7,833 nt of DNA from NCBI GenBank assembly GCA_903895475.1, contig CAITUF010000011.1:1-7833 (forward strand), in the 5' to 3' direction. Positions within the stretch are counted from its first letter, which is position 1, and every line of letters starts with the position of its first letter. A program made the position numbers and the translations under genes. Positions 1 to 7,016 of this stretch are shown in pieces. A model generated the notes under the pieces. That model was not told the DNA's origin. It ran no database searches and worked only from the letters and a program-made list of their open reading frames with translations. The stretch is from an uncultured Opitutia bacterium. Its GTDB lineage: Bacteria > Verrucomicrobiota > Verrucomicrobiia > Opitutales > UBA953.

Positions 1-2589
1 GAGTTCCGCGAGGCGCTTGCCCTTATGCTGGGCGGCAGTCTTGCCAGCTTCGCGAGCGGCCTTGGCGGCGTTGATGAGGATCGTGTTGTCACCGCCGATG
101 GCAGCGTCGATGGCCTTATCAAAACCGTTCAAGCCGAGGTCGGAGATCGCCAGGAAGAAGCCGATGTCGCGCGGGTTCTTATCAATCTCGGCCTGCACGG
201 CCTTCTTCTGCGCTTCCTTGGTCAACGGGCTGCTCAACACCGTGAGAAGCGAGCGCCAGAGGATGCGGGAGTTGGCGTCTTCGGCCTTATTGGCGAGGGC
301 ACGGAGCTGCTTCACTTCGTTACCACGCTGGCCGTCGTTGACGAAGTCGTTGATCGCCTGCTCGACGCCGGCGGGGGCGCCCTTTTCCTTCAACCAACCG
401 GCGAGCACCTGCACGCGCGGGGCGATGGCCTCGTTCCCTTCGAGCTTGGAGAGCGCCTTATAGCAATCAAAGCGCTCATTCCAGGGACGCTTGGCGGACA
501 GCGCGGCATCGGTGAGGAGAGCGATGTCGGCCGGACGTAACGTCTGCGTAGCCATGGCGAGGCGAATCGGGTCCAGGCCTTCGAGTTTAAGCGAAGTCAC
601 GGCGATGCGGTTCTTCGCGAGCACTTCGAGGACGGCCATGCGGAGGTTGGCGGGGAGCTTGGCGTAAGCGGCTTCGATGGCGTCCTTGATGCGCGGGGTG
701 GCTTCCCATTCGGCTGGGATGAAGTAAGGGCCACGGTCATCCGGACGGGTGCTCCACCAATCCTTATAGTTCCAAGGCTTCTCAACGTGGTAGAGGCGAG
801 CGAGAGCACCAATGGCGCCAGCACGGAGGGCCGCATCACCCGTCGTGCTGAGGGCGATGAGGCCGTCCACCGAGTCGTTGGTGTGGATCAGCTGCAGAGA
901 GCGGAAGGCAATATAACGCTTCGCTGGATCCTTGGCCGCTTCGATGATGGGCTTAGCATGGCCGAGATGACCGAGGGCGGCGATGGCCGTATGTGGGAGG
1001 CGGTAGTGCGCGCCTTCCTCGACCTTGGACTCGTCGACCGGCCAGGTGGAGGCGGCGTCGACGATGGCACCCGCGGCATCCTTGGCGCCGAGGCGCTGGA
1101 GGCCAACGAGGGCCTGCAGACGGACGCGTGGGTTAGCATCCTTGAGGCCATCGAGGAACGGCTGAACGGGGACGCCCGCGATTTCGGAAGTACGGTCAGC
1201 GAGGGCGCGGAGGGCGAACTCGCGGACAGCGTCATCCTTGGTGAGGCCAACGAGGCCAGGGGTCGCGTCCTTACCAAGCATCTGCTTGTAGGTGAAGATC
1301 GCGGCGACGCGGTGATAGAGGTGTGCCTTGCTGGCGGCAGCCAGAGCGAGGACGGCGGGGGCTTGGTCGCTCTTCTTAATATCGATGAGACGACGCGAGG
1401 CTTCGAGGCGCTGCACGGCGCTGTCAGAAGCGAGCAGCTTAACGAGTTCGGCATCCGAGACCTTGTTCACGTCCACATACTTGTTCGGGGTCACGCCGTT
1501 GGCGACGACCTGCTGGATCATGCCCTGCTGCTTGCCCTTACCGAGGTAGCTGAAGCCACCCGCGCGCCAGTCGGCGATGTAGAGACGAGAGCTGCCGTCG
1601 ACGTCGATATCCGTCGCATTCTTAACCTTATGGAAAGTCTGCTGCTGGGTGATGAACGTCGCTTCGAACTGCTTGATCGGGTGATTGTGAATCGTGCCCG
1701 TGGTCCAATCGCAGGTGAAGAGCGTTTCGCCCCAACCCTTGGGGAAGCCGGGCTCGCTGAGGTAAAGACCACCCGTGCCCGAACCGCCACCGTAGTCCGC
1801 CAACGGGCGGGCCGTTTCGTCATCGAAATTCTTGTACAGACGAGGGTAGCCAGCGTTAGCGAGGGCCGTGAAGTGGTGAAAGCGCGTATTCCAACCCTTA
1901 CCGTCGTTGGTGTTGTCGCGGGAGAAGAGGTCGAGCGTCGGGGAGATGGCCGTATCACAGATATTACGGGTCATCTCGGTGTAGATTTCCAACTCAGAGC
2001 CATCGGGACGAATGCGCATTACGCCGCCGCCGTAGAGCGTCACGCGCTTACCGTCGCGGCCCTTGGCGCCAGCCTTTTCCTTTTCGTTACCAGCACCGAA
2101 GTCGCCGACCGAAATATAGAGCCAGCCATCGATGCCCATGCGGCAACCGTTGGTGGTGTGGTCAGCGCCGCGGGGGTGTTCAATCCCGCCGCCGAGGCCA
2201 TCGACCAAGAGAATCTGTTCATCGGCCTTGCCGTCGCCATCCTTGTCCCGGAAGGCGGTGAGGAAAGGGGGGTTCACCAAATAGAACACGCCGCCCACCC
2301 AGTGACCGCCGCGCGGCGACTCCACCTTGGCGTACTCGATCATCACGTCGGCCTGACCGGCCCCCTTGGTGTCGCGGGCGAGGAGGATGCGGCCCATCCC
2401 CTTGATGTGGCCGAGCGAACCATTTTTGTCGGACGAAATATAAACATCGCCGTTAGCGGCGGCCGCCACGGCCGTCGGGTAGATTTCGGGCTCCTGGGTG
2501 GTGCCGACGAATTCACGGATAGTGAAGCCTTCGGGAACCGCGTGGGCGGCAGCAGCGAAGAACAGGAGACTCAGGGTGGGGCGTACCAT
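1..2589 (-). CDS. Secreted PVC-type membrane-bound dehydrogenase-like protein (beta-propeller plus HEAT repeats), 3' end outside window
   Basis: Seen: reading from an ATG at 2589 gives 863 codons with no stop before the window edge, so the C-terminus is missing. Residues 1-17 form a signal peptide (hydrophobic LSLLFFAAAA, cleavage after AHA), so the protein is exported. Residues about 20-365 resemble the PQQ-dependent sugar dehydrogenase-type propeller of the Pirellula/Verrucomicrobium 'putative membrane-bound dehydrogenase' family: a calcium-loop-like DKDGDGKADE at 115-124, HPRGADHTTNGCRMGIDGWL near 138-157, SRDNTNDGKGWNTRFHHF at 223-240, and DVDGSSRLYIADWRAGG at 329-345. Residues about 378-600 are helical HEAT-like repeats (for example NPRVRLQALVGLQRLGAKDA). 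A tryptophan-rich stretch, WNYKDWWSTRPDDRGPYF at 606-623, is typical of these proteins. Known of the family: many members end in a c-type heme domain with CxxCH, which would lie off the left edge; none is visible here. Substrate unknown, and dehydrogenase activity is only a family label. No good Shine-Dalgarno precedes the ATG; the start was chosen because it begins the signal peptide. Confidence 0.9.
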   Translation of the reverse strand, partial: MVRPTLSLLFFAAAAHAVPEGFTIREFVGTTQEPEIYPTAVAAAANGDVYISSDKNGSLGHIKGMGRILLARDTKGAGQADVMIEYAKVESPRGGHWVGGVFYLVNPPFLTAFRDKDGDGKADEQILLVDGLGGGIEHPRGADHTTNGCRMGIDGWLYISVGDFGAGNEKEKAGAKGRDGKRVTLYGGGVMRIRPDGSELEIYTEMTRNICDTAISPTLDLFSRDNTNDGKGWNTRFHHFTALANAGYPRLYKNFDDETARPLADYGGGSGTGGLYLSEPGFPKGWGETLFTCDWTTGTIHNHPIKQFEATFITQQQTFHKVKNATDIDVDGSSRLYIADWRAGGFSYLGKGKQQGMIQQVVANGVTPNKYVDVNKVSDAELVKLLASDSAVQRLEASRRLIDIKKSDQAPAVLALAAASKAHLYHRVAAIFTYKQMLGKDATPGLVGLTKDDAVREFALRALADRTSEIAGVPVQPFLDGLKDANPRVRLQALVGLQRLGAKDAAGAIVDAASTWPVDESKVEEGAHYRLPHTAIAALGHLGHAKPIIEAAKDPAKRYIAFRSLQLIHTNDSVDGLIALSTTGDAALRAGAIGALARLYHVEKPWNYKDWWSTRPDDRGPYFIPAEWEATPRIKDAIEAAYAKLPANLRMAVLEVLAKNRIAVTSLKLEGLDPIRLAMATQTLRPADIALLTDAALSAKRPWNERFDCYKALSKLEGNEAIAPRVQVLAGWLKEKGAPAGVEQAINDFVNDGQRGNEVKQLRALANKAEDANSRILWRSLLTVLSSPLTKEAQKKAVQAEIDKNPRDIGFFLAISDLGLNGFDKAIDAAIGGDNTILINAAKAAREAGKTAAQHKGKRLAEL

Positions 2590-2707
2590 AGGATGCGGGG
2601 GGTAGAAGGTGTAGATGTAGGGTTTTCGCTCCTTGTTCCAAGACCGAACGATAAAAGGGGCCCACGGAGGGCTTGCCCGAGCGTTAAACAGGCCTAACCC
2701 TCGGATT
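2590..2707. promoter_or_regulatory. Divergent intergenic spacer between dehydrogenase-like gene and GH20 gene
   Basis: These 118 bases separate two divergently transcribed genes, so promoters for both should lie here. No convincing sigma-70 pair was found on either strand. The best on the minus strand is TTGGAA (2641-2636) followed about 16 bases later by TACATC, which matches consensus poorly. The AAGGAG on the minus strand near 2634 lies too far from the ATG at 2589 to act as its ribosome binding site. On the plus strand there is no purine-rich site just before the ATG at 2708. The regulatory role is inferred from gene orientation only. Confidence 0.4.
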
Positions 2708-4453
2708 ATGCCTGCTGCCCTGCCCACGCTTTTTCCCCGGCCTCGGGAATTGAGCCAGCGTGACGGCTTTTTACCGATACCGGGCCAACCCCACCCCACG
2801 GCCCAATTTCTGGCCAACCTGCCCGCGACTATCGCCGAAGCCCAAGCGGCGCTCGCGGTCCAGTCCAGTGCCGCCTGCAGAATCACAGAGGTCAAGATTC
2901 TGCAGGCCGAAAGCTACGCCCTCAAAATCTCTCCGGCCGGCATCGAACTCCAGGCCCGCGATGCGGTCGGCGTCATCTACGGCGCACAGACGCTGCGACA
3001 AATCCACGCACAGAACCCGGACGCCCTGCCTTGCCTCGAGATCCTCGACGGCCCCGACCTCCCGGTGCGTGGGTTCATGCTCGATGTGTCCCGCTGTAAA
3101 GTGCCGACGCAAGCCGAGCTGCTCGCGCTTATCCGCGCACTCGGACAACTACGCGTCAACCAACTCCAACTCTACGTCGAACATACCTTCGCGTTCCCTG
3201 GTCACGAGGATGCTTGGCAGGACGCCTCGCCCCTGACGCCGGCGGAAATCCGCGAACTCGACGCGGCTTGCGCGGCGCTCGGCATCGAACTCGTCCCGAA
3301 CCTCAATACCTTCGGGCACATGGAGCGCTGGCTGCGCCACCCACGTTACCGAGCGCTCGCCGAGTGCCCCCAAGGCTGGATCCACCCGCTGACCGGACAG
3401 TTCAAAGAATTTCCCGGCACACTGAAGCCGGACGACGTGTCGCTCGCCTTCGTGGCCAGCCTGCTCGACGACTACTTACCCTGTTTCCGTAGCCGCCAAG
3501 TAAACATCGGCGGCGACGAACCGTGGGAGCTCGGCCAAGGCTTCAGTAAAGAAGCCGTCGCGACGCGCGGTAAACACCGCGTCTACCTAGACCATCTACA
3601 CAAACTCTGTGCCCTCGCCACGGAGCGTGGACACACCCCGCAGTTCTGGGGCGATATTCTGCTCGAGGATCTTGCCCTTGCGCAAGACGCCCCGCAGGAC
3701 GCGTTACCCGTGGTTTGGGGTTACGACGCGGGGCATCCGTTTCAGACGCAATGTGGACGACTGCAAGAACTCGGCCGCGCCTACCTCGTCGCTCCGGGCA
3801 CCAGCGCTTGGCAAAGTTTTACGGGTCGACTCGACAACGCGCTCACGAATCAGGCTGAAGCGATCGGCGCCGCCCGCCAACACGGCGCCCGCGGCGTGCT
3901 CGTGACCACCTGGGGGGACAACGGCACGCACCAACCATGGCCGACGGCGTGGCTACCGATGGCCGCGGGCTTAGCCCAAGCTTGGAGCTTCACCGCCAAC
4001 CAGGAGCCCAATACAGTCGCCGCCTGCCGCGTCCTCGGTGACCTCGCCGACGACGACGCGCGCGCGGTCGCCGCGGCGCTCACACACCTGGGGCAGCTCG
4101 ATAACCAAATCGCCAAAGCCAATCGCAACAAGAGCCTCAGTTGGGATTTCCTCACCGCCCAACCCGCCGCCCTCGCGGGCTTCGTCGCGGGCGTCACCCC
4201 CGAAGAAATTACGCGCTCGCTGGCTTACCTCGAGGAGAGCGCCGGCCACGTTGACGCCATTCAAGATAACCGCGTACGCACCGAACTCTCCGTAGGTCTC
4301 GAGCTAGCGCGCGCCGGACTCCGGCGGGCCTCCGGTCAACCGCTGAACGCCACGGCGGCCCGCGAACTGCGGGAACGATTCGAACACACTTGGCTTGCCC
4401 GCGCGCGCCGCGGCGGACTCGCCGAAAGCGTTGCCGGACTAGGCTTAGGCTAA
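2708..4453 (+). CDS. Family 20 glycoside hydrolase (beta-N-acetylhexosaminidase-like), probably cytoplasmic
   Basis: Role by family: removes terminal N-acetylhexosamine or related sugars from the non-reducing end of glycans by substrate-assisted retaining catalysis. Seen: 581 residues. Residues about 1-115 look like the small alpha/beta GH20 N-terminal domain; about 118-430 form the TIM barrel. Landmarks are GFMLDVSR (122-129), LQLYVEHTFAFPGHEDAW, ELVPNLNTFGHMERW (GHMERW 203-208), the catalytic pair in VNIGGDEPWELG (D270 polarises the acetamido group, E271 is the acid/base), FWGDI (W314) and TTWGDNGTH (W402). The position normally occupied by His in HxGGDE is Asn266. The C-terminal 150 residues are mainly helical. 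There is no signal peptide or membrane segment, suggesting intracellular work on imported oligosaccharides. I chose the ATG at 2708; the reading frame stays open to a TTG at 2633, but those 25 codons lie in the divergent spacer and encode nothing resembling the family. It stands alone, with its stop 3 bases from the convergent lipoprotein gene. Confidence 0.9.
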   Translation: MPAALPTLFPRPRELSQRDGFLPIPGQPHPTAQFLANLPATIAEAQAALAVQSSAACRITEVKILQAESYALKISPAGIELQARDAVGVIYGAQTLRQIHAQNPDALPCLEILDGPDLPVRGFMLDVSRCKVPTQAELLALIRALGQLRVNQLQLYVEHTFAFPGHEDAWQDASPLTPAEIRELDAACAALGIELVPNLNTFGHMERWLRHPRYRALAECPQGWIHPLTGQFKEFPGTLKPDDVSLAFVASLLDDYLPCFRSRQVNIGGDEPWELGQGFSKEAVATRGKHRVYLDHLHKLCALATERGHTPQFWGDILLEDLALAQDAPQDALPVVWGYDAGHPFQTQCGRLQELGRAYLVAPGTSAWQSFTGRLDNALTNQAEAIGAARQHGARGVLVTTWGDNGTHQPWPTAWLPMAAGLAQAWSFTANQEPNTVAACRVLGDLADDDARAVAAALTHLGQLDNQIAKANRNKSLSWDFLTAQPAALAGFVAGVTPEEITRSLAYLEESAGHVDAIQDNRVRTELSVGLELARAGLRRASGQPLNATAARELRERFEHTWLARARRGGLAESVAGLGLG

Positions 4454-4456
4454 GGC

Positions 4457-5200
4457 TTACTTAGCAGCCGGAACATCCTTCGCCGACACTGGCTTGGCTG
4501 GAGCGACATCGCCCGCGACGACCGTGGTGCGCCCGGCGACCTGGTTCTGCGTAATCTGAATATACCCACCACGAACGACCGCCTTAGTGAAGGCCGCGTC
4601 CTTGGTGAAGTTCGCATAAGAAACCTCCGCTGAGCCGCGCGGGCAGGTCACCGTCAAGACGGGTTCGCCGGAGTTATTACGGCTCAGCCGGATCTCCACC
4701 GTGCCGGCCACGTATTTCACGAGCCCCACCTCGGTGCGCACCACGCAAACACTACGCGCGCTGAGCCAGCCCGTCTCGAGGTCGAGGCCGCCGCGCTGCA
4801 GTTCCATCTCAATAATCGAATAGCCGCGCTCGTAATTACCGTCGCCCGTTTCGACGCGGTAAGGATTGCTGTGTCCCTCGGGCTCGCCGAGGAGGGTAAG
4901 GAAACGCAGGCCGGAATTTTCCTGCAATGTGCCCGCGACGCCATTGAAGAGGCTGAACGAAGCGGCCGCCGCGGCGGGGGTTTCGAGGGTCGTGCCCCGC
5001 TCGGTGTAGGAAGCGACCTTGAGCAGCGCGACCTTGTTGGCCGGGCTGCGCATGATGACCGTGCCTTTGGCCGGCGCCACGAGGACTAAGCCATCATGCA
5101 GGCCCGAAGCGGCCTGGGCGGCCGGGGCATAGGGCGAGCCCGAGCAACCGGAAAACAGGCAGACCGTGGTTAAGGCGGAAAGGGCGAGGAACGAACGCAT
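4457..5200 (-). CDS. Lipoprotein with FecR-like domain, function unknown
   Basis: Seen: 247 residues from ATG at 5200. The N-terminus has Arg2, a hydrophobic stretch and the lipobox FSGC with Cys19, so it is probably lipidated and anchored in the envelope; Phe rather than Leu at -3 is slightly unusual. The mature part is mostly beta-strand pattern. FSLFNGVAGTLQENSGLRF (about 82-100) resembles the 'dG..l.l..nS.l' element of FecR domains. IIEMELQRGGLDLETGWLSA, then VCVVRTEVGLVKYVAGTVEI, resemble the later 'l..G.l......v.T..g...v.GT' part. The end is Ala/Pro/Lys-rich (VAPAKPVSAKDVPAAK). Classical FecR proteins are inner-membrane anti-sigma regulators encoded beside an ECF sigma factor and a TonB receptor. 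Neither neighbours this gene and there is no transmembrane helix, so a structural or surface role for the fold is as likely. A GGAGG lies 15 bases before the ATG (minus strand 5220-5216), farther than normal. The CDS assignment is firm; the FecR label is moderate. Confidence 0.8.
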   Translation of the reverse strand: MRSFLALSALTTVCLFSGCSGSPYAPAAQAASGLHDGLVLVAPAKGTVIMRSPANKVALLKVASYTERGTTLETPAAAAASFSLFNGVAGTLQENSGLRFLTLLGEPEGHSNPYRVETGDGNYERGYSIIEMELQRGGLDLETGWLSARSVCVVRTEVGLVKYVAGTVEIRLSRNNSGEPVLTVTCPRGSAEVSYANFTKDAAFTKAVVRGGYIQITQNQVAGRTTVVAGDVAPAKPVSAKDVPAAK

Positions 5201-5256
5201 GCCGTCTTATGAGAACCTCCCCCACCGGAGGCAATACGCCACTCAATGAAATGCCT

Positions 5257-5273
5257 TCAACCCGCCGGGTTGA
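5257..5273. repeat. Inverted repeat, 7-bp arms with 3-base spacer; candidate operator
   Basis: TCAACCC (5257-5263), spacer GCC, GGGTTGA (5267-5273): the arms are perfectly complementary. Each arm contains TTGA reading outward, so it overlaps the candidate -35 element of both divergent genes. It could bind a dimeric regulator controlling both. A transcriptional terminator is unlikely because the repeat is in a divergent spacer with no T-run on either side. Confidence 0.5.
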
Positions 5274-5297
5274 CTACGCCTGCGGACTGCATGGAAT
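5270..5297 (+). promoter_or_regulatory. Candidate sigma-70-type promoter of first CotH-like gene
   Basis: TTGACT (5/6 to TTGACA) at 5270-5275, a 16-base spacer, then TGGAAT (4/6 to TATAAT) at 5292-5297. Transcription would start near 5304, leaving only about 9 bases before the GTG at 5313 and suggesting a nearly leaderless message, which agrees with the lack of a Shine-Dalgarno. The same GGGTTGACT occurs before the second CotH-like gene at 7087-7095. Inferred, not proven. Confidence 0.35.
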
Positions 5298-5312
5298 GCA
5301 CGGACCCCGCGC

Positions 5313-7016
5313 GTGTTGCCCCTGCCCTCCACTCGACTCCTGCTCCTCGGCTTGGCCACCGCTTGGGCCAGCGTAGCGCTGCCGGCCGCCGACACCCCCG
5401 TCATCGGGGCACCGGATGTTCCGCCCGTGCTGGCACCGGGATCGAAAGCTCCCGACCTGCCGAACGACGCGCTCTTCGCCGGGTTCGTCCCGCACCTCCA
5501 GTTAACCATCACGCCGGAGAATATCGCCAAGCTCCTGCAGGACCCGCGGACGCTCGTCCCGATGACGATGAAGGAAGTCGGCGGCGCAACTTTGGAAAAC
5601 TGCTCGGTCAAAATCAAAGGCTCCGTCGGAAGCCTCCGCCAAATTAACCAAGACCGCCCTGGGCTTTCGATTCGCACCGATAAGGTGAAGAAGACGCAAG
5701 AGTTTCGGGGCATCGCCAAATTCCAGCTCAATAACTGCGCCCAAGATAATACCTACCTGCATGAGCAGATCGCTGGCGAGATGGCCCGCAAGGCCGGCAT
5801 CCCGGCGTCGCGCTGTACCCATGCCTTCGTCACCCTCAACGGGAAGGTCCAAGGCACGTACGTCTTAAAGGAAGGCTTTAATACCGAATTCCTCCGCTAC
5901 TTTTTCAAAAATACCACCGGCCACCTCTACGACGGCGGTCTGCACCAGGACATCCACCCCAACCTCGAGTGCGATCAGGGCGACCCCGCCGAAAAATCGC
6001 GGCTGTCCGAGTTCGTCTCCGCTCTCGGTGAACCCGATGCTGCCAAGCGCGCCACCCGCGTGGGCAAAATCTTGGATATCGACGCCTACCTCCGGTATCT
6101 CGTGATGGAAAATATCATGGTGCACGGGGACGGTTATTCCTACCGAGCCAATAACTACCGGGTCTACGAGAACGTCGATGATGGTAAGTTCGTCTTCCTC
6201 ATGCACGGCATGGATAATGTATTCGGCGTCGACTCTTGGGGGCAGAGCAGTCCACGGGCCTACATCCATTCCTCGCCCGTCAATGCCCCGCTCTACCCGG
6301 GCGCCAGCGTCACCGCCGTATCGCAAGCGCTCTGGACCTCCAAGGATGCCCCCGCCCTCCGCGAGCGCTTCCGCCAGCAAAGCTTCCTCGTCTACGAAAA
6401 GATTATTCGGCCTATCGATTGGGGTCGGCGGACCGAACAGGTGGCGGCAGAACTCAAGTCCAAGCTGCAATCCATCGATGCCGCGGAGGCCAAGCGCTTC
6501 GAGCAACGCGGCAAGGATGGCGCCAAGCAAGTCCGCGCCCGGATGGATTTCGTGAAGGCGCAATTCGAAGACGCCTACCGCCTCCGCTCACCGAGTGGGG
6601 GCAAGGCCGCCCTCGGCAATTACCTCTGGGTCCCCTCGGCCGACAAAGGTGAAGCCAAGGAAACCACCGTCGCCGGGAAGGACTGCTTCTACCTGCAGGC
6701 CGGCGCCGGAGGCCGCGCGGAGTTACGGCTCGCGCTTTGCTTAGGCCCTGGCCGATACCGCTTGGAAGCAAAAGTTCAGCACAAGGGGATTAAGGCTGGT
6801 AGCGGTGAAGGTGCGAAAGGCGCGCGCCTCCGTCTGTCCGGTAATCCGACCGGCGCCACGAATCAGACCTTCCTCGGGGACAGCCCCTGGAAGTCCACGA
6901 CCCTCGACTTCACGGTGGCTGACAACGACCCTACAATTATTGTAGAACTCCCGGCGGGCGTCGCGGGCGAACTCTGGCTTGATCGGAGCAGCGTGCAATT
7001 GGTGCGACTCCCTTGA
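5313..7016 (+). CDS. Secreted CotH kinase-family protein with C-terminal beta-sandwich module
   Basis: Seen: 567 residues. Signal peptide at 1 to about 25 (STRLLLLGLATAWASVALPA), then a Pro/Ala-rich linker containing PVIGAPDVPP. The CotH domain covers about 50-420: KFQLNNCAQD, LHEQIAGEMARKAGIPASR (Leu149, Glu151), GTYVLKEGFN (181-190, Lys186), HLYDGG, VHGDGYSYRANNYRVY (Asp273, Asn280-281), and MHGMDNVFG (297-305, Asp301). The last corresponds to the family's WDxDxxFG-type metal-binding motif with Gly in place of the first Asp. Residues about 437-567 form a carbohydrate-binding-like beta sandwich (LGPGRYRLEAKVQH ... GELWLDRSSVQLVRL) often seen after CotH domains in this phylum. Known of the family: Bacillus CotH is an atypical protein kinase acting on spore coat proteins; in non-sporing bacteria the substrate is unknown. 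Start: the frame closes at a TGA at 5271-5273 and has no ATG before the signal peptide. GTG 5313 is the first normal start; the next codon, TTG 5316, is the alternative. It is followed by a paralogue on the same strand. Confidence 0.88.
   Translation: MLPLPSTRLLLLGLATAWASVALPAADTPVIGAPDVPPVLAPGSKAPDLPNDALFAGFVPHLQLTITPENIAKLLQDPRTLVPMTMKEVGGATLENCSVKIKGSVGSLRQINQDRPGLSIRTDKVKKTQEFRGIAKFQLNNCAQDNTYLHEQIAGEMARKAGIPASRCTHAFVTLNGKVQGTYVLKEGFNTEFLRYFFKNTTGHLYDGGLHQDIHPNLECDQGDPAEKSRLSEFVSALGEPDAAKRATRVGKILDIDAYLRYLVMENIMVHGDGYSYRANNYRVYENVDDGKFVFLMHGMDNVFGVDSWGQSSPRAYIHSSPVNAPLYPGASVTAVSQALWTSKDAPALRERFRQQSFLVYEKIIRPIDWGRRTEQVAAELKSKLQSIDAAEAKRFEQRGKDGAKQVRARMDFVKAQFEDAYRLRSPSGGKAALGNYLWVPSADKGEAKETTVAGKDCFYLQAGAGGRAELRLALCLGPGRYRLEAKVQHKGIKAGSGEGAKGARLRLSGNPTGATNQTFLGDSPWKSTTLDFTVADNDPTIIVELPAGVAGELWLDRSSVQLVRLP

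Larger units (their letters stand above)
5201..5312. promoter_or_regulatory. Divergent intergenic spacer between lipoprotein and first CotH-like gene
   Basis: These 112 bases lie between genes that point away from each other and must hold both promoters. The centre carries an inverted repeat (5257-5273), described separately. Outward from it, the minus strand reads TTGAAG (5260-5255) and, 18 bases on, TATTGC (5236-5231). The plus strand reads TTGACT (5270-5275) and, 16 bases on, TGGAAT (5292-5297). The plus pair is the better match. The assignment is inference from consensus spacing, and Verrucomicrobial promoters may differ. Confidence 0.45.

Noticed and set aside
2669..2678. GGGCTTGCCC palindrome in the first divergent spacer as an operator or hairpin
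   Set aside because: Four-base arms with a two-base centre are expected by chance in sequence this GC-rich.
787..2697. A 636-codon open frame on the plus strand, with a further 171-codon stretch of the same frame at 25-540
   Set aside because: Its codons lie exactly opposite those of the dehydrogenase-like gene, so it stays open only because that gene rarely uses TTA, CTA and TCA. The translation is low-complexity and matches no family I recognise, while the minus-strand protein has a signal peptide and clear family motifs.
2633..2707. 25-codon N-terminal extension of the GH20 gene from a TTG
   Set aside because: It sits in the divergent spacer, has no ribosome site and encodes residues unlike any GH20 N-terminus; ATG 2708 is far more plausible.
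5865..6563. A 232-codon open frame on the minus strand inside the first CotH-like gene
   Set aside because: Again in codon-opposite phase to a well-supported gene; the plus-strand translation is conserved in the neighbouring paralogue, the minus-strand one has no recognisable features.
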